A DNA stretch of 53,466 nucleotides from Actinomycetota bacterium. GTDB taxonomy: Bacteria > Actinomycetota > Acidimicrobiia > Acidimicrobiales > AC-35. The stretch spans positions 6,175 through 59,640 of the forward strand of contig VAXP01000127.1 in the NCBI GenBank assembly GCA_005884125.1. The letters are read 5' to 3'. Below the pieces are notes generated by a model that saw only the letters and a program-made list of their open reading frames with translations, searched no databases and was not told where the DNA came from. Positions within the stretch are counted from its first letter, which is position 1; every line of letters starts with the position of its first letter. The translations under genes and the position numbers were made by a program. This document shows, in pieces, positions 33,266 to 42,290 of the stretch.

Positions 33266-34054
33266 TCACCTCCGCCCACGGTCGCCGTTCCTGGCCGGTT
33301 CCGTCTCCTGGCCCAGGTAGGCGGCCCGCACGGCGGCGTCGGCCATGACCGACTCGGGCCGGCCGCTGGCTATGACGCGACCGAAGTCGAGCACGTGGAT
33401 GGTGCTGCACACGGCGAGCACGAGATCGATGTCGTGCTCGATGAGGAGGATGGCGACCCCGCTGTCGGCCACACCCTGGAGCACGGCCTGGAGCTCCTCC
33501 GTCTCCCGGCTGTCCAGGCCACTGCCGGGCTCGTCCAGCAGGAGGATGCGGGGCGCGGTGCACAGGGCCCGGCCCAGCTCCACCAGGCGCAGGGCCCCGG
33601 TCGGCAGGTCTCCGGCCGTGAGGCCGGCGGCCCACTCCAGCCCCACCTGGCCCAGGACGGACTCCACCCGGGACACCACGTCGGGCTGGTCGGGGTGACG
33701 CAGGCTGAAGAGGCTGCGCAGGACCCGGGCCGGCTGCGACGCCTCGGCCGCCACCTGGAGGTTCTCGAACACGGTCATGCCCGCGAAGACCTCGAGGCGC
33801 TGGAAGGTGCGGCCCACGCCCAGTCGGGCCCGCACGTGGGTCTCGAGGCCGGTGACGTCCCGCCCGTCCAGGAGCACCCGGCCCCGGTCGGGCGGGAGCA
33901 GCCCGGTCAGGCAGTTGAACAGCGTCGTCTTGCCCGCCCCGTTGGGGCCGATGAGGGCGGTGATCTCCCCCGCGGGCACGCCCAGGGAGACGCCGTCCAC
34001 CGCCACCAGCCCACCGAAGCGCCTGGTGATCTCCACCGCCTCCAGCAGGCTCAC
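33266..34054 (-). CDS. livG: Branched-chain amino acid-type ABC transporter ATPase (LivG)
   Basis: A 262-residue LivG-type ATPase with [20 protein letters not shown] (Walker A and following), [24 protein letters not shown] (Q-loop typical of LivG), [15 protein letters not shown] at the signature position (the usual LSGGQQ is changed to LPTGAL), and [12 protein letters not shown] (Walker B). It starts with a GTG overlapping the permease stop by 4 nt. The weak signature motif is noted, as it may affect ATP hydrolysis. Confidence 0.92.
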   Translation of the reverse strand: MSLLEAVEITRRFGGLVAVDGVSLGVPAGEITALIGPNGAGKTTLFNCLTGLLPPDRGRVLLDGRDVTGLETHVRARLGVGRTFQRLEVFAGMTVFENLQVAAEASQPARVLRSLFSLRHPDQPDVVSRVESVLGQVGLEWAAGLTAGDLPTGALRLVELGRALCTAPRILLLDEPGSGLDSRETEELQAVLQGVADSGVAILLIEHDIDLVLAVCSTIHVLDFGRVIASGRPESVMADAAVRAAYLGQETEPARNGDRGRR

Positions 34055-36174
34055 CGACCGTCACCCGTGGCGCCCTCCAGCACCCGGCGGGCGAACGGCG
34101 AAGGCACCAGGTCGCCGCCCGACCCGGCCTCGGCCCGACCCGACGGGGCCGCCGGCGGTGCGGGGGCGTGCCCGAAGGCGGCCGCCCGCCGGCGCTCCTC
34201 CAAGCCCTGGGCCATCACCTCGCGCAGGTCGGCCGGGCTCTGCACCCGGGAGGCGACCTGCCTGGCCACCCCCACCAGCGAGCCGCCCGGCAGCCAGCCG
34301 ATGAACAGGGCCAGGAGGGCGAAGAGGAGGTCGGAGACCCCGGCGGTGTGAACGGTGAGACTGACCACGATGAAGGCGATGCCGGCCACCACGGCGCCGC
34401 TGAGCGAGCCCACCCCGGCGACGACGACGACCAGGAACCAGCGCAGGCTGGTGAGGGGGTCGAAGGCGAAGGGGCTGAAGACGCGTGACTGTTGGGCGAG
34501 AAGGGCGCCGCCCAAGCCGGCGATGAAGGCGCTGACCGAGAAGATGAACAGCTTGTAGCGACGCAGGTCGATGCCGATCGAGCGCGTGGCCGTCTCCGAG
34601 TCGCGCATGGCGGCCAGGATGCGACCGAGGCGGCCGCTGCGGAGGTTGCGGGCGAGAACCAGGAGCACCCCGACGCAGGCCAGCTCGAACCAGTAGAAGG
34701 TCCGTTCGCCGTCGAGCGAGAAGCCGAACAGGCTCGGGCGGTGAGTGATCAGGCCCCCCGAGCCCCCTGCGAACACGTTGCTGGAGAACACGAACTGGTA
34801 GGCGAGCAGACCGATGGCGAGAGTGGTGAGGCCCAGGAACAGGCCCCGGCGGCGCAGGGCGGGGTAGCCGGCGATCAGCCCCACCGCCACGGCGGCCAGG
34901 GCGCCGATGAGCATGGCCACGAGCACGGGCAGGCCGAAGGCGTTGGCCACCCGGGCCGACACGTAGGCGCCGGTGCCGGCGAAGGCGGCCTGCCCGAGGG
35001 TGATGTAGCCGCAGAAGCCGGTGATGCACACGATGGAGATGAACACCACGGTCAGGGCCAGCATGTGCTGGGCGCTGTCGAGACGGATGCGGCTGAGGAA
35101 CCAGGGCGCGGCGACGGCCACCGCGGCCAGCACGCCGGTGCCGGCCACCGCGGACCGGCTCAGGGAACCCCGGTGGCCGATGGCGCGCGACACCAGGCCG
35201 GGCCGGCCCGATCCCTCGCCCGCCTCGTCCAGGTGGCGCAGCAGGAGAAGGGCGACGAAGAGGATGGCCACCGACAGGTTGGGCTTGAGCTGGTCCACCG
35301 CGGTCGTGAAGCCCGAGGGCAGGTGGGTGTGGAGCAGGGGCAGAGACCGGGGGTGGAACTGGGTGAGCAGGCTGGAGGCCACACCCAGCAGGAGGATCCC
35401 GGCGCCGGCGGCGACCGGCAGGCTCACCAACCGGGCGACCACCGCGATGGAGAAGGTCTCGAACACGAGCAGGGTTAGGTGGAAGGGATCGAGGTTGGCC
35501 TGGGGGGCCAGGAGCACGCCCGTGAGCCCGGCCAGCCCGCAGCCCAGTGCCCAGGAGAGCCCGGCCACGCGGTCGGCGTTGATGGACGTCAGCTCGGCCA
35601 GCTCGCGCCGGTCGACCACGGCCCGGATCTCCAGCCCGGTGCGGGTGAACTGGAAGAGCATCCACAGGCCCACGCTGACCAGAGCCACGATGATGACGAT
35701 GGCCAGCTGGTCCGTCCCGATGCGCAGCCCGATGGGAAGCTCGAACGAGCCCGTGGGCACGATGCGGGGGGCGTCCTCCCGGACGGTGCCGGTCCACACC
35801 GCGAAGGCGACGCCGATGAGCAGCAGGGTGGTGCCTATGGTCGCCACCAGCTTCTCGGCCTGCGTCGCGCCCCGACGCTCCAGGGGCCGGAAGACGACAC
35901 GCTCGAGGAACAGGCCGATGGCGGGCCCCACGACGAACAGGGCCAGCAGGGCCGAGATCCACAGCGGCCAGTGCCAGCGCCTGTCGGTCTGCCACAGCAC
36001 GTAGGCCACGATCATGGCCACCGCCCCGTGGGAGAAGTTGAAGACTCCGGTGGCCTTGTAGGTCAGCACCAGGCCCATGCCGGCCAGGGAGTAGATGCAG
36101 CCGGTGGAGAACCCGGCGACGATCAGCTGCAGCCAGAAGGAGAGGTCACGCCCGTGGTGGACGGCAGCCAGCAC
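34051..36174 (-). CDS. Fused LivH-LivM branched-chain-type permease
   Basis: A 707-residue membrane protein. Residues about 10-300 are Liv[32 protein letters not shown] is split here as [16 protein letters not shown] then [15 protein letters not shown]. Residues about 340-620 are Liv[39 protein letters not shown] and the conserved loop [19 protein letters not shown]. LivH and LivM are usually separate genes. A C-terminal tail of about 60 Ala/Pro-rich residues follows. GTG at 36174. The importer gene order is permease, LivG, LivF, all minus strand; the binding protein is encoded on the other strand at 38478. Confidence 0.93.
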   Translation of the reverse strand: MLAAVHHGRDLSFWLQLIVAGFSTGCIYSLAGMGLVLTYKATGVFNFSHGAVAMIVAYVLWQTDRRWHWPLWISALLALFVVGPAIGLFLERVVFRPLERRGATQAEKLVATIGTTLLLIGVAFAVWTGTVREDAPRIVPTGSFELPIGLRIGTDQLAIVIIVALVSVGLWMLFQFTRTGLEIRAVVDRRELAELTSINADRVAGLSWALGCGLAGLTGVLLAPQANLDPFHLTLLVFETFSIAVVARLVSLPVAAGAGILLLGVASSLLTQFHPRSLPLLHTHLPSGFTTAVDQLKPNLSVAILFVALLLLRHLDEAGEGSGRPGLVSRAIGHRGSLSRSAVAGTGVLAAVAVAAPWFLSRIRLDSAQHMLALTVVFISIVCITGFCGYITLGQAAFAGTGAYVSARVANAFGLPVLVAMLIGALAAVAVGLIAGYPALRRRGLFLGLTTLAIGLLAYQFVFSSNVFAGGSGGLITHRPSLFGFSLDGERTFYWFELACVGVLLVLARNLRSGRLGRILAAMRDSETATRSIGIDLRRYKLFIFSVSAFIAGLGGALLAQQSRVFSPFAFDPLTSLRWFLVVVVAGVGSLSGAVVAGIAFIVVSLTVHTAGVSDLLFALLALFIGWLPGGSLVGVARQVASRVQSPADLREVMAQGLEERRRAAAFGHAPAPPAAPSGRAEAGSGGDLVPSPFARRVLEGATGDGR

Positions 36175-36195
36175 GGCGCGGCCCGCCGCGTCCGC

Positions 36196-36804
36196 TCAGC
36201 CCGCTACCGGCGCCGGCTCGCACAGCCGGCACGGCTTCAACCCGCGGCGCCGGGCCGCGGGCGCGGTCAGCGCCGCGGCCTGGGACTTTCCCGTGACCAT
36301 GGCGCAGCTGGCCCGGTGGTAGGTCTGGCCCTCCGGGAGGGCGACGAGCGAGCCCTGGTCCCCGCCGGCCGGCGACCGCGCCCCCGCCGCGCCGTTCCCC
36401 GCCGTGGTCAGGTCGAGGTCCTCGAGCAGCGAGCGATCGGGGGCATCGGCCCGAGCGAGGAGCACGGCGTGCAGCTCGTTCACCATGCGCTCGAGGCGGT
36501 CGAGCCGGCCGGAGTCCTTTCGGAGGTCCTCGGTGCCGAGGACGAAGGCCCCCATGCTGACCAGGGCCACGCCCAGGATGCCGCCCGACACCAGGTAGGG
36601 CAGCTGCTTGGCCACCAGGGCCTGGCCCGAGACCCCGAACCAGCCCAGGAAGATGGCCACCAGCCCGGCGCCCACCAGTGCCCAGCCCACGCCGGCCCGG
36701 TTGATGCGGGCCACGGCCCGCCACAACGGGGACGGGGGCCGGTCTGCGGGGGGGTGCCGGGGGGGCTGTCCCGATGGGGGGGCGGGCGTCGGTTGCGTGG
36801 CCAT
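36196..36804 (-). CDS. Membrane protein with Ada-like metal-binding tail
   Basis: A 202-residue protein. After a 30-residue Pro-rich lead there are two membrane helices (ALVGAGLVAIFLGWFG and LVSGGILGVALVSMGAFVLG), a helical region with coiled-coil character (GRLDRLERMVNELHAVL), and a C-terminal cysteine motif: TYHRASCAMVTGK, then GLKPCRLCEP. The pattern H-x3-C-x(n)-PC-x2-C resembles the zinc-binding part of the Ada DNA-methyl transfer protein and of small proteins with a similar tail. It lies between the fused permease and the surface protein, so it may be a regulatory or structural part of the importer locus. Confidence 0.65.
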   Translation of the reverse strand: MATQPTPAPPSGQPPRHPPADRPPSPLWRAVARINRAGVGWALVGAGLVAIFLGWFGVSGQALVAKQLPYLVSGGILGVALVSMGAFVLGTEDLRKDSGRLDRLERMVNELHAVLLARADAPDRSLLEDLDLTTAGNGAAGARSPAGGDQGSLVALPEGQTYHRASCAMVTGKSQAAALTAPAARRRGLKPCRLCEPAPVAG

Positions 36805-36818
36805 GGGCTCTCCTGGGG

Positions 36819-38345
36819 TCAGCGGGCCCGGGGGAGGCGGGCGGGAAGGGTCGGGCGCAACCCCAGCGCCATACCCACGAAGGCTAGGCAGAAGGCGAGG
36901 TACAGCAGGTCGATGCGATGGGCGACGAGCTTGCTGCGCAGCTCGCTCTCCAGGTCCCCACCCGAGCCCGAGCCCGAGCCCGTGCCGGGAAGGAGCGACG
37001 CGGGGCCGGCCGCCCCGGCCCCGGACGGGGAGGCGGCCGACGGGCCCGAGTCGAGGGCGGGGGCGGCCCCGGTGAGCGAGCCGGTTCCGGCCGGGCTGGT
37101 GCCCGCGCCGCCGGGAGGGGCCGGGGCGACCACGGCTCCGCCCCCACCCAGGTCGGCCGAGGTCCCCCCGAGGCGGTCGGCGCCGGCCGACGCCGTGCTG
37201 CAGGCGCCGCCGAGCACCAGGTCGGCGTAGTAGACGTCGCCGAAGGGGACGGGGGAGACGTCGGCCTGGAGGTGGAGGAGCACGCCTTCGGCTTCCGTCT
37301 TTCCGCAGCCGGGGGCCACGGGATGGGGGGGATTGGCGGTGACGCCGATCAGCCGGACCCGGGCGCCGGCCGCGTCCAGGGCCTGGTGCAGGGCCGTGTT
37401 GAGGGCGTCCAGGGGCGCGCTTCCGCTCTGGGAGCCGCCGATGGTGATCCCGTTCTGGTCGATGGTCGCGGGCTGGCCGGCGACGGTCACGCCGCTGAGG
37501 GTCACCTGGTCGTTGTGCTTGTCGGCGCCCCTGCCGTCCGTCTCGCTGTGGGAGGCGGCGACGATGGAGTCGATGTGGACCACGTCCCCGAGCAGCCGCA
37601 CCCCCTGGAGCACGGCGTTGCTGTCCGTCACCACCGTGGAGGCGCCCCTGAACCCCTGGCGGGTGGACGCCAGTATCGAGTCGGCGTGGGTGGCGCTGCC
37701 GTCCGCCGCCGTCTGGTGGACGGCCGCGGCCGCGGCCGGCCCGGCCAGGATGGAGGCGGCCTGGCGCCGGAAGCCCACGCTGGCGGCCGCGACGGAGCTT
37801 GTGGTGGCGCCGGCGAAGTCGTAGCCCGCGTCGGCGGCGTCGGTGGACACGTTGCTCGGGTCGGCGTGGGCGTCGGCCCGCAGGGCGACGAGGCTCACGG
37901 GCGCCCCTCCGCCGCCCAGGCTCTGGCCCGTGTCGGCGTGGGCGTCGGGCGGGCTGCCCGTGGTCTGCACCGAGAGCGGGTAGGCGGGCACCGGCATGCA
38001 CGCGGGCACGAAGCCGGCCCCGCAGGCCTGGCTGGCGAGGAAGCCGCCCAGACCCGCCACCGTGCCCCCGGGGTAGAAGGTCGAGGCCCGGGCCTTGAGC
38101 TCGCCCGAGGAGAGGACGGCCAGCCCGTCGGGGATGGAGCCGTACACCGGCTCCGACGTGGGGCCGATGTTGCCCCGGCTGTTCGCCTCCTGGTGGATGC
38201 CGGCCGCCCCGGCCAGGGCGGCGTAGATGGCCGGCCGTCCCGCCAGGTCATCGGCCCGGGCCAGCGCCGGACCGAGGAGCGCGAAAGCTCCCAGGGCGGC
38301 CGCGCCGCCCAGGCACAGGCGGCGTCCCCAACGCCGCGCCCTCAT
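36819..38345 (-). CDS. Secreted, C-terminally anchored surface protein, unknown family
   Basis: A 508-residue protein. The N-terminus MRARRWGRRLCLGGAAALGAFALLGPALARA is a signal peptide with an ALARA cleavage site. The body is rich in Ala, Gly, Ser, Thr and Asp (many HADS/DAHAD-like repeats such as GSATHADSILAS), with no catalytic motif. Near the end is a Gly/Ser/Pro linker, then a membrane segment (RIDLLYLAFCLAFVGMALGL) and a basic tail. The four Cys in the body could form disulfides. It looks like an anchored wall-spanning protein. It is divergent from the binding lipoprotein. Confidence 0.7.
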   Translation of the reverse strand: MRARRWGRRLCLGGAAALGAFALLGPALARADDLAGRPAIYAALAGAAGIHQEANSRGNIGPTSEPVYGSIPDGLAVLSSGELKARASTFYPGGTVAGLGGFLASQACGAGFVPACMPVPAYPLSVQTTGSPPDAHADTGQSLGGGGAPVSLVALRADAHADPSNVSTDAADAGYDFAGATTSSVAAASVGFRRQAASILAGPAAAAAVHQTAADGSATHADSILASTRQGFRGASTVVTDSNAVLQGVRLLGDVVHIDSIVAASHSETDGRGADKHNDQVTLSGVTVAGQPATIDQNGITIGGSQSGSAPLDALNTALHQALDAAGARVRLIGVTANPPHPVAPGCGKTEAEGVLLHLQADVSPVPFGDVYYADLVLGGACSTASAGADRLGGTSADLGGGGAVVAPAPPGGAGTSPAGTGSLTGAAPALDSGPSAASPSGAGAAGPASLLPGTGSGSGSGGDLESELRSKLVAHRIDLLYLAFCLAFVGMALGLRPTLPARLPRAR

Positions 38346-38399
38346 CGTCGGCTCACCTCCCCATGCTCTGGAGGCCGCCCCGCGGCCTTCGATGGGTGA

Positions 38400-38428
38400 A
38401 GGATTCGATGTCGGGGGGGGCGAATCCT
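38400..38428. promoter_or_regulatory. Inverted repeat AGGATTCG-N13-CGAATCCT
   Basis: A perfect 8-bp inverted repeat with a 13-nt G-rich centre, in the region between the divergent surface-protein and binding-protein genes. It could be an operator or form a hairpin at the 5' end of the divergent transcripts. A -10 box TACGCT (38460-38465) for the binding protein lies downstream. Confidence 0.4.
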
Positions 38429-38459
38429 AGGACGCGCCCTTACGACACTGGGCTCAGGA

Positions 38460-38465
38460 TACGCT
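38460..38465 (+). promoter_or_regulatory. -10 box TACGCT upstream of binding protein
   Basis: TANNNT match, 12 nt before the ATG at 38478; short 5' leader expected. Confidence 0.35.
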
Positions 38466-38477
38466 CCAGCGACCACC

Positions 38478-40049
38478 ATGCGGGGCAGCAGGAGGGTCAG
38501 CACGAGGACCAGGGCAAGAGCAGGCCGGCCCTCTGCGCCGCTCGCGTTCGCCGTGGCCCTGTGCCTCACGGTCGGCGCCTGCGGAACACGCCTGCACAAC
38601 AGCGCCTTCGTGAAGGCGGCGACGGGCGGGCAGAGCGGGACCGGGTCCCAGGTCGCGGGCCAGGGCCCCGACGCGGGCGTCACTCCAGGGGCCCAGGGCG
38701 GACCCGCGGGCCTCGCTCCCGGGGCCGGGGGGGCCCAGGGGGGGACACCCTCGGTGCCGGGTGGGTCCAACCGCGCCGCCGGAGGGGCCCCGGGCCAGAC
38801 CACCGTCCCCGGGGTGGCGGCCGCCAACCACAACACCGCCAGCGACCAGGGCGTGACCCCCACCAGCATCAAGGTGGGCAACATCACCGCCATCGACGGG
38901 GCCCTGGGGCCGGAGGCCTTCGGTCCGACGCTGCGGGGTCTGCGCATCTACGTACAGGCGGTCAACGACCGGGGGGGCATCAACGGCCGCAAGCTCACCC
39001 TGGCCACCTGCGACGACCGGGAGGACGGGTCCCAGAACCTCGCCTGCGCGGTCAAGCTCAACGAGCAGGACAAGGTCTTCATGCTCGTGGGCAACAACAG
39101 CGACGCCACCGCCCGGTCGGCCAACTACGAGTACACCCACAACATCCCCGACCTGGGCTTCCCCCTCAACAACGGCTACGACAAGTACCCGAACATGTAC
39201 AGCCTCTACGGCAACCAGAACCCCAGGGACGGCAAGCAGGTGGGGGTCAACGGCACCCGGTACCTCCCGAGCGGCCTCTATCGGTGGTTCAAGCAGCAGC
39301 GCCACATCGACAAGGCGGCCGTGTTCTTCTACAGCATCCCCGTGTCCCAGCAGGCGGGTTACGCGGAGGAGAACGGGGCCAAGCTGGAGGGCATATCCAC
39401 GGCCTACGAGGGCGGGGGATCACACGCAGGTGAGAACCCGGCTGCCCCCTCCTTCGACACCGACGTGGTCAACATGAAGGCGGCGGGCGTGAACGGTGTG
39501 ATCGACGCCATCGACGCCCCGGCCAACCAGAAGCTCTGCCAGGCCATGGACCGCCAGGGCTTCACGGTCACGGCCAAGATCTCCACCGTCGAGGTGTGGG
39601 GCCAGGGGGTCGGTACCTGGAGCGCTCCCTGCCGCAACACCGTCTACGTCGGCGGCGTGGGCGCCGACTCCTTCGCCGACCAGGCCAACCCGCGCGTGGC
39701 CCAGTTCCGCTCCGAGTTCAACAAGTACTGCGGAGGCTGCCCGCTGCACCAGTGGAGCATCGACTCCTGGGCTGGGGGCCAGATGTTCGGCGACGGCGTC
39801 GCTTCCATGGGGGCCAACGTGACCCGGGCGGGCATGGAGAAGTGGCTGGACGGCCTGCACCTGTACACCAACAACGGCCTGGTGGTCCCCATGGACTTCC
39901 AGAAAGTCGACTTCTCCAAGCCCCGGGCCGACAGCTTCCTGGTCGCCCAGTGGCAGGACTCGGCCGGCACCTACGCGACCTCGGCGCCCCTGGGCACGAG
40001 CTATGTGACCCCGTGGTACGGCACGCCCGCCTCCGACGACGGATCCTGA
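38478..40049 (+). CDS. Branched-chain amino acid-type substrate-binding lipoprotein (LivK family)
   Basis: A 523-residue lipoprotein. The signal ends in LTVGAC with the lipidated Cys at residue 35. A Gly/Pro/Gln-rich linker of about 90 residues precedes the periplasmic-binding (peripla_BP_6) fold: SIKVGNITAIDGALGPEAFG, GLRIYVQAVNDRGGINGRKLT and so on. Gly-rich linkers of this length are seen in actinobacterial homologues and span the cell wall. It would deliver ligand to the fused permease encoded at 34051. It is transcribed away from that permease operon. Confidence 0.9.
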   Translation: MRGSRRVSTRTRARAGRPSAPLAFAVALCLTVGACGTRLHNSAFVKAATGGQSGTGSQVAGQGPDAGVTPGAQGGPAGLAPGAGGAQGGTPSVPGGSNRAAGGAPGQTTVPGVAAANHNTASDQGVTPTSIKVGNITAIDGALGPEAFGPTLRGLRIYVQAVNDRGGINGRKLTLATCDDREDGSQNLACAVKLNEQDKVFMLVGNNSDATARSANYEYTHNIPDLGFPLNNGYDKYPNMYSLYGNQNPRDGKQVGVNGTRYLPSGLYRWFKQQRHIDKAAVFFYSIPVSQQAGYAEENGAKLEGISTAYEGGGSHAGENPAAPSFDTDVVNMKAAGVNGVIDAIDAPANQKLCQAMDRQGFTVTAKISTVEVWGQGVGTWSAPCRNTVYVGGVGADSFADQANPRVAQFRSEFNKYCGGCPLHQWSIDSWAGGQMFGDGVASMGANVTRAGMEKWLDGLHLYTNNGLVVPMDFQKVDFSKPRADSFLVAQWQDSAGTYATSAPLGTSYVTPWYGTPASDDGS

Positions 40050-40062
40050 CGCCGGCCTCGCG

Positions 40063-40085
40063 CCCCGTCCCCGCTCAGGACGGGG
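40063..40085. terminator. Strong hairpin between convergent genes
   Basis: CCCCGTCC and GGACGGGG form a perfect 8-bp stem with a 7-nt loop, overlapping the stop codon of the VOC gene and lying 14 nt past the binding-protein stop. It is the best terminator candidate in the window. Confidence 0.55.
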
Positions 40086-40530
40086 ACATCTCGAAGAACT
40101 GCACCTCGATCATCATGGGCAGCAGGTAGCGCACGTAGAAGCTCTTGACCTTGAGCACCTGGTGGTCCTCCACCTGCTTGTCGACCAGGTCGACGCGGTC
40201 GTCGCGCTCGGCGTAGGCCTTGCACCGGGCCAGGAGCTCGTCGAGCTCGTCCTCGCTGGTAACCGACATGCCGAAGTGGTCCATCCTGGGACAGCTCATG
40301 GGCGGGTCGTCGGCGATGAGGAACACGAACTGGTCGTAGCGGTAGGCCTGCAGCACGAGGCGGCGCCTGTCCTCGGTCAGGGTGGGCAGCTCGTCCCAAC
40401 CGAAGACCTCCCGGTAGAAGGCCACGATGGCGGCCCGGCCGGCCTCGTCCAGGGCGTCGGCGGGCATGCTCATGGCCACGTGGTTGAAGCGGGGCTGGCG
40501 GCGCGGGGTGGACGGGACGGTGTCGGTCAC
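40075..40530 (-). CDS. VOC (glyoxalase/dioxygenase fold) family protein
   Basis: A 151-residue protein. It starts GTG-ACC-GAC at 40530. RFNHVAMSMPADAL opens the first beta-alpha-beta-beta module with a possible metal His, and MDHFGMSVTSEDELDELLARC gives the second. FFEMSPS is the usual C-terminal end. The two modules with His residues at equivalent places fit a vicinal-oxygen-chelate metal enzyme (glyoxalase, extradiol dioxygenase-like or an isomerase). It is 22 nt from the alcohol dehydrogenase gene, probably in one operon. Reaction unknown. Confidence 0.8.
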   Translation of the reverse strand: MTDTVPSTPRRQPRFNHVAMSMPADALDEAGRAAIVAFYREVFGWDELPTLTEDRRRLVLQAYRYDQFVFLIADDPPMSCPRMDHFGMSVTSEDELDELLARCKAYAERDDRVDLVDKQVEDHQVLKVKSFYVRYLLPMMIEVQFFEMSPS

Positions 40531-40552
40531 GGCTGCCTCTCCTTCGCGTCGG

Positions 40553-41584
40553 TCACGCCGGCGCCACCAGGACCTTGCCGGCGATGTCGCCCGAGGCCAG
40601 GCCCTCCAGGGCCTCCATCAGCCCGGCCAGGGGCACGTCGTCGGGCTCGAGCAGATCCTCGGCCGGCACCCGGCCCGAGGCCAGCAGGGCCAGGGCGTCG
40701 TCCCAGCCCCCGGCGTCGTACTCGTAGGCGCCCGTCACGACCAGCTCGTTGAGCAGGATGCGCATGGGGTCGAAGCGGGGCGGCCGCACCCCGGCTCCCA
40801 CCAGGACGAGGGTCCCGGTCCGGTCCAGCTGGGCCAGCCCCGCCTCCATGGCCTCGCGGCTCCCCGAGCACTCGATGACCACGTCGAAGGGCTCCTCCAC
40901 CAGGGCGCCGGGGTGGTCGGGCCGGGCCAGGGCCTCGGGCGTGGTCGTGGTCGCGCCCAGGCGGGCCGCCAGCTGGCGCCGGCGCTCGAAGGGCTCGCTG
41001 ACGGTGACGTCGGTGACTCCGGTCGCCCTCAGGGCGGCGGCGACGAGGGCGCCGATGGGGCCGGCCCCCGTGACCAGCACCCGCCGGCCGGTCCGGGCGC
41101 CGCCCCGGTTGATGCCGTGGAGGGCCACGGCCAGGGGCTCGGCCAGGGCGGCGACGCGCAGGGGGAGGCCGGCCGGCACCCGGTGGAGGGCCTCCTCGCT
41201 CTCCCGGACGTAGCCGGCGAAGGCTCCCTGCCATTCGGTCGCGCCGGCCAGCCCCCGCTCGGCGCAGAGCGAGGGACGCTGGGCCAGGCAGAAGCGGCAA
41301 CGGCCGCAGTGGACGGCGCCGCCCACGACCTCGTCTCCCGCGGCCCAGCCGGTCACCTCGGGCCCCACCTCGGCGATCCGGCCCGACCACTCGTGACCCC
41401 CGATGGAGCCGGGGTGGCCCCAGCCTTCGATGACCATGTGGAGGTCGCTGCCGCACACGCCGCAGTGGCCCACCTCGATCAGGACGTCGTGGGGACCGAG
41501 CTCGGGGAGGGGGCGCTCCTCGAGGGCCAGCGATCGGGGCCCGCGGTACACGGCGGCGGGCATCCGGGCGGGGAGGGTGGCCAT
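40553..41584 (-). CDS. Zinc-dependent alcohol dehydrogenase (MDR family)
   Basis: A 343-residue medium-chain dehydrogenase. Catalytic zinc ligands: CGVCGSDLH and GGHEW, then the structural zinc site appears incomplete: CGRCRFCLAQRPSLC holds the four Cys. The nucleotide fold is VLVTGAGPIGALVAAALRATG. It ends GDIAGKVLVAPA. ATG at 41584. Neighbours (class II aldolase, 2-hydroxyacid dehydrogenase) suggest sugar or sugar-acid oxidation, such as a sorbitol or butanediol-like dehydrogenase. Confidence 0.92.
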   Translation of the reverse strand: MATLPARMPAAVYRGPRSLALEERPLPELGPHDVLIEVGHCGVCGSDLHMVIEGWGHPGSIGGHEWSGRIAEVGPEVTGWAAGDEVVGGAVHCGRCRFCLAQRPSLCAERGLAGATEWQGAFAGYVRESEEALHRVPAGLPLRVAALAEPLAVALHGINRGGARTGRRVLVTGAGPIGALVAAALRATGVTDVTVSEPFERRRQLAARLGATTTTPEALARPDHPGALVEEPFDVVIECSGSREAMEAGLAQLDRTGTLVLVGAGVRPPRFDPMRILLNELVVTGAYEYDAGGWDDALALLASGRVPAEDLLEPDDVPLAGLMEALEGLASGDIAGKVLVAPA

Positions 41585-41642
41585 GGGCGCCGAACAGGGT
41601 GGACGTGCGCCCGTCGGGGTGTCAACCGAGGGACGGTCGGCG

Positions 41643-42290
41643 TCAGGGGCTGGTCCGCATGAGCTGGTAGACGCCCCTGAAGTCGCGGTTGGTCTTTTCC
41701 GGCAGGGGGACCTCGCCTCCCAGGACCCGGGCTCCGTAGACGATGTGGGCGGTGCGCTCGACGACCAGGGCCACGTGGAGGGCCTTGGCCGGGGTGGCGC
41801 CCACGGTGATCATCCCGTGGCTGGCCAGCAGGGCGGCGCTGGTGTCGCGCAGGTGGCGCACGGCCTCCTCGGCCAGGGCCACGGTGCCGGTGAGCGCGTA
41901 GTCGCACACGGGGACCTCCCCGCCCACGTACACGACGAACTCCTCGATGGCGGCCGGGATGGACTGGCGGGCGCAGGCGAACATGGAGGCGTAGGTGGCG
42001 TGGGAGTGGATCACGCCCCCCACCTCCTCGAAGGCCCGGTAGCAGGCCAGGTGGAGGTCCTTCTCCGAGGTGGGGCCGCGCGAGCCCTCCAGCACCTTGC
42101 CATCGGGGTCGAGCAGCACGAGGTCCTCGAGGCCCATGGTCTCGTAGGGGACCGACGACGGGGTGACCCACACCGCCCCGTCGGGCATGCGCCCCGAGAC
42201 GTTGCCCGAGGTGCCCTCCACCAGGCCCTTGCGGTACATCTCCCGGGCGGTGTCGAGGACCGCCTGGCGCACGTCGGGTGTGGCGCTCAT
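41643..42290 (-). CDS. Class II aldolase/adducin family protein (FucA-like)
   Basis: A 215-residue class II aldolase. GTSGNVSGRM (phosphate-binding), SEKDLHLACYR (Glu), HSHATYASMFACARQ (metal His pair) and ALLASHGMITVG (third His) give the zinc site of L-fuculose-1-phosphate aldolases. The ATG at 42290 overlaps the upstream dehydrogenase stop by 4 nt, so the two are translationally coupled. Substrate specificity within the family is unresolved. Confidence 0.9.
   Translation of the reverse strand: MSATPDVRQAVLDTAREMYRKGLVEGTSGNVSGRMPDGAVWVTPSSVPYETMGLEDLVLLDPDGKVLEGSRGPTSEKDLHLACYRAFEEVGGVIHSHATYASMFACARQSIPAAIEEFVVYVGGEVPVCDYALTGTVALAEEAVRHLRDTSAALLASHGMITVGATPAKALHVALVVERTAHIVYGARVLGGEVPLPEKTNRDFRGVYQLMRTSP

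Noticed and set aside
41585-41612. GGGCGC...GCGCCC as an operator between the alcohol dehydrogenase and aldolase genes
   Set aside because: Six GC-only bases with a long spacer are expected often at this GC content.
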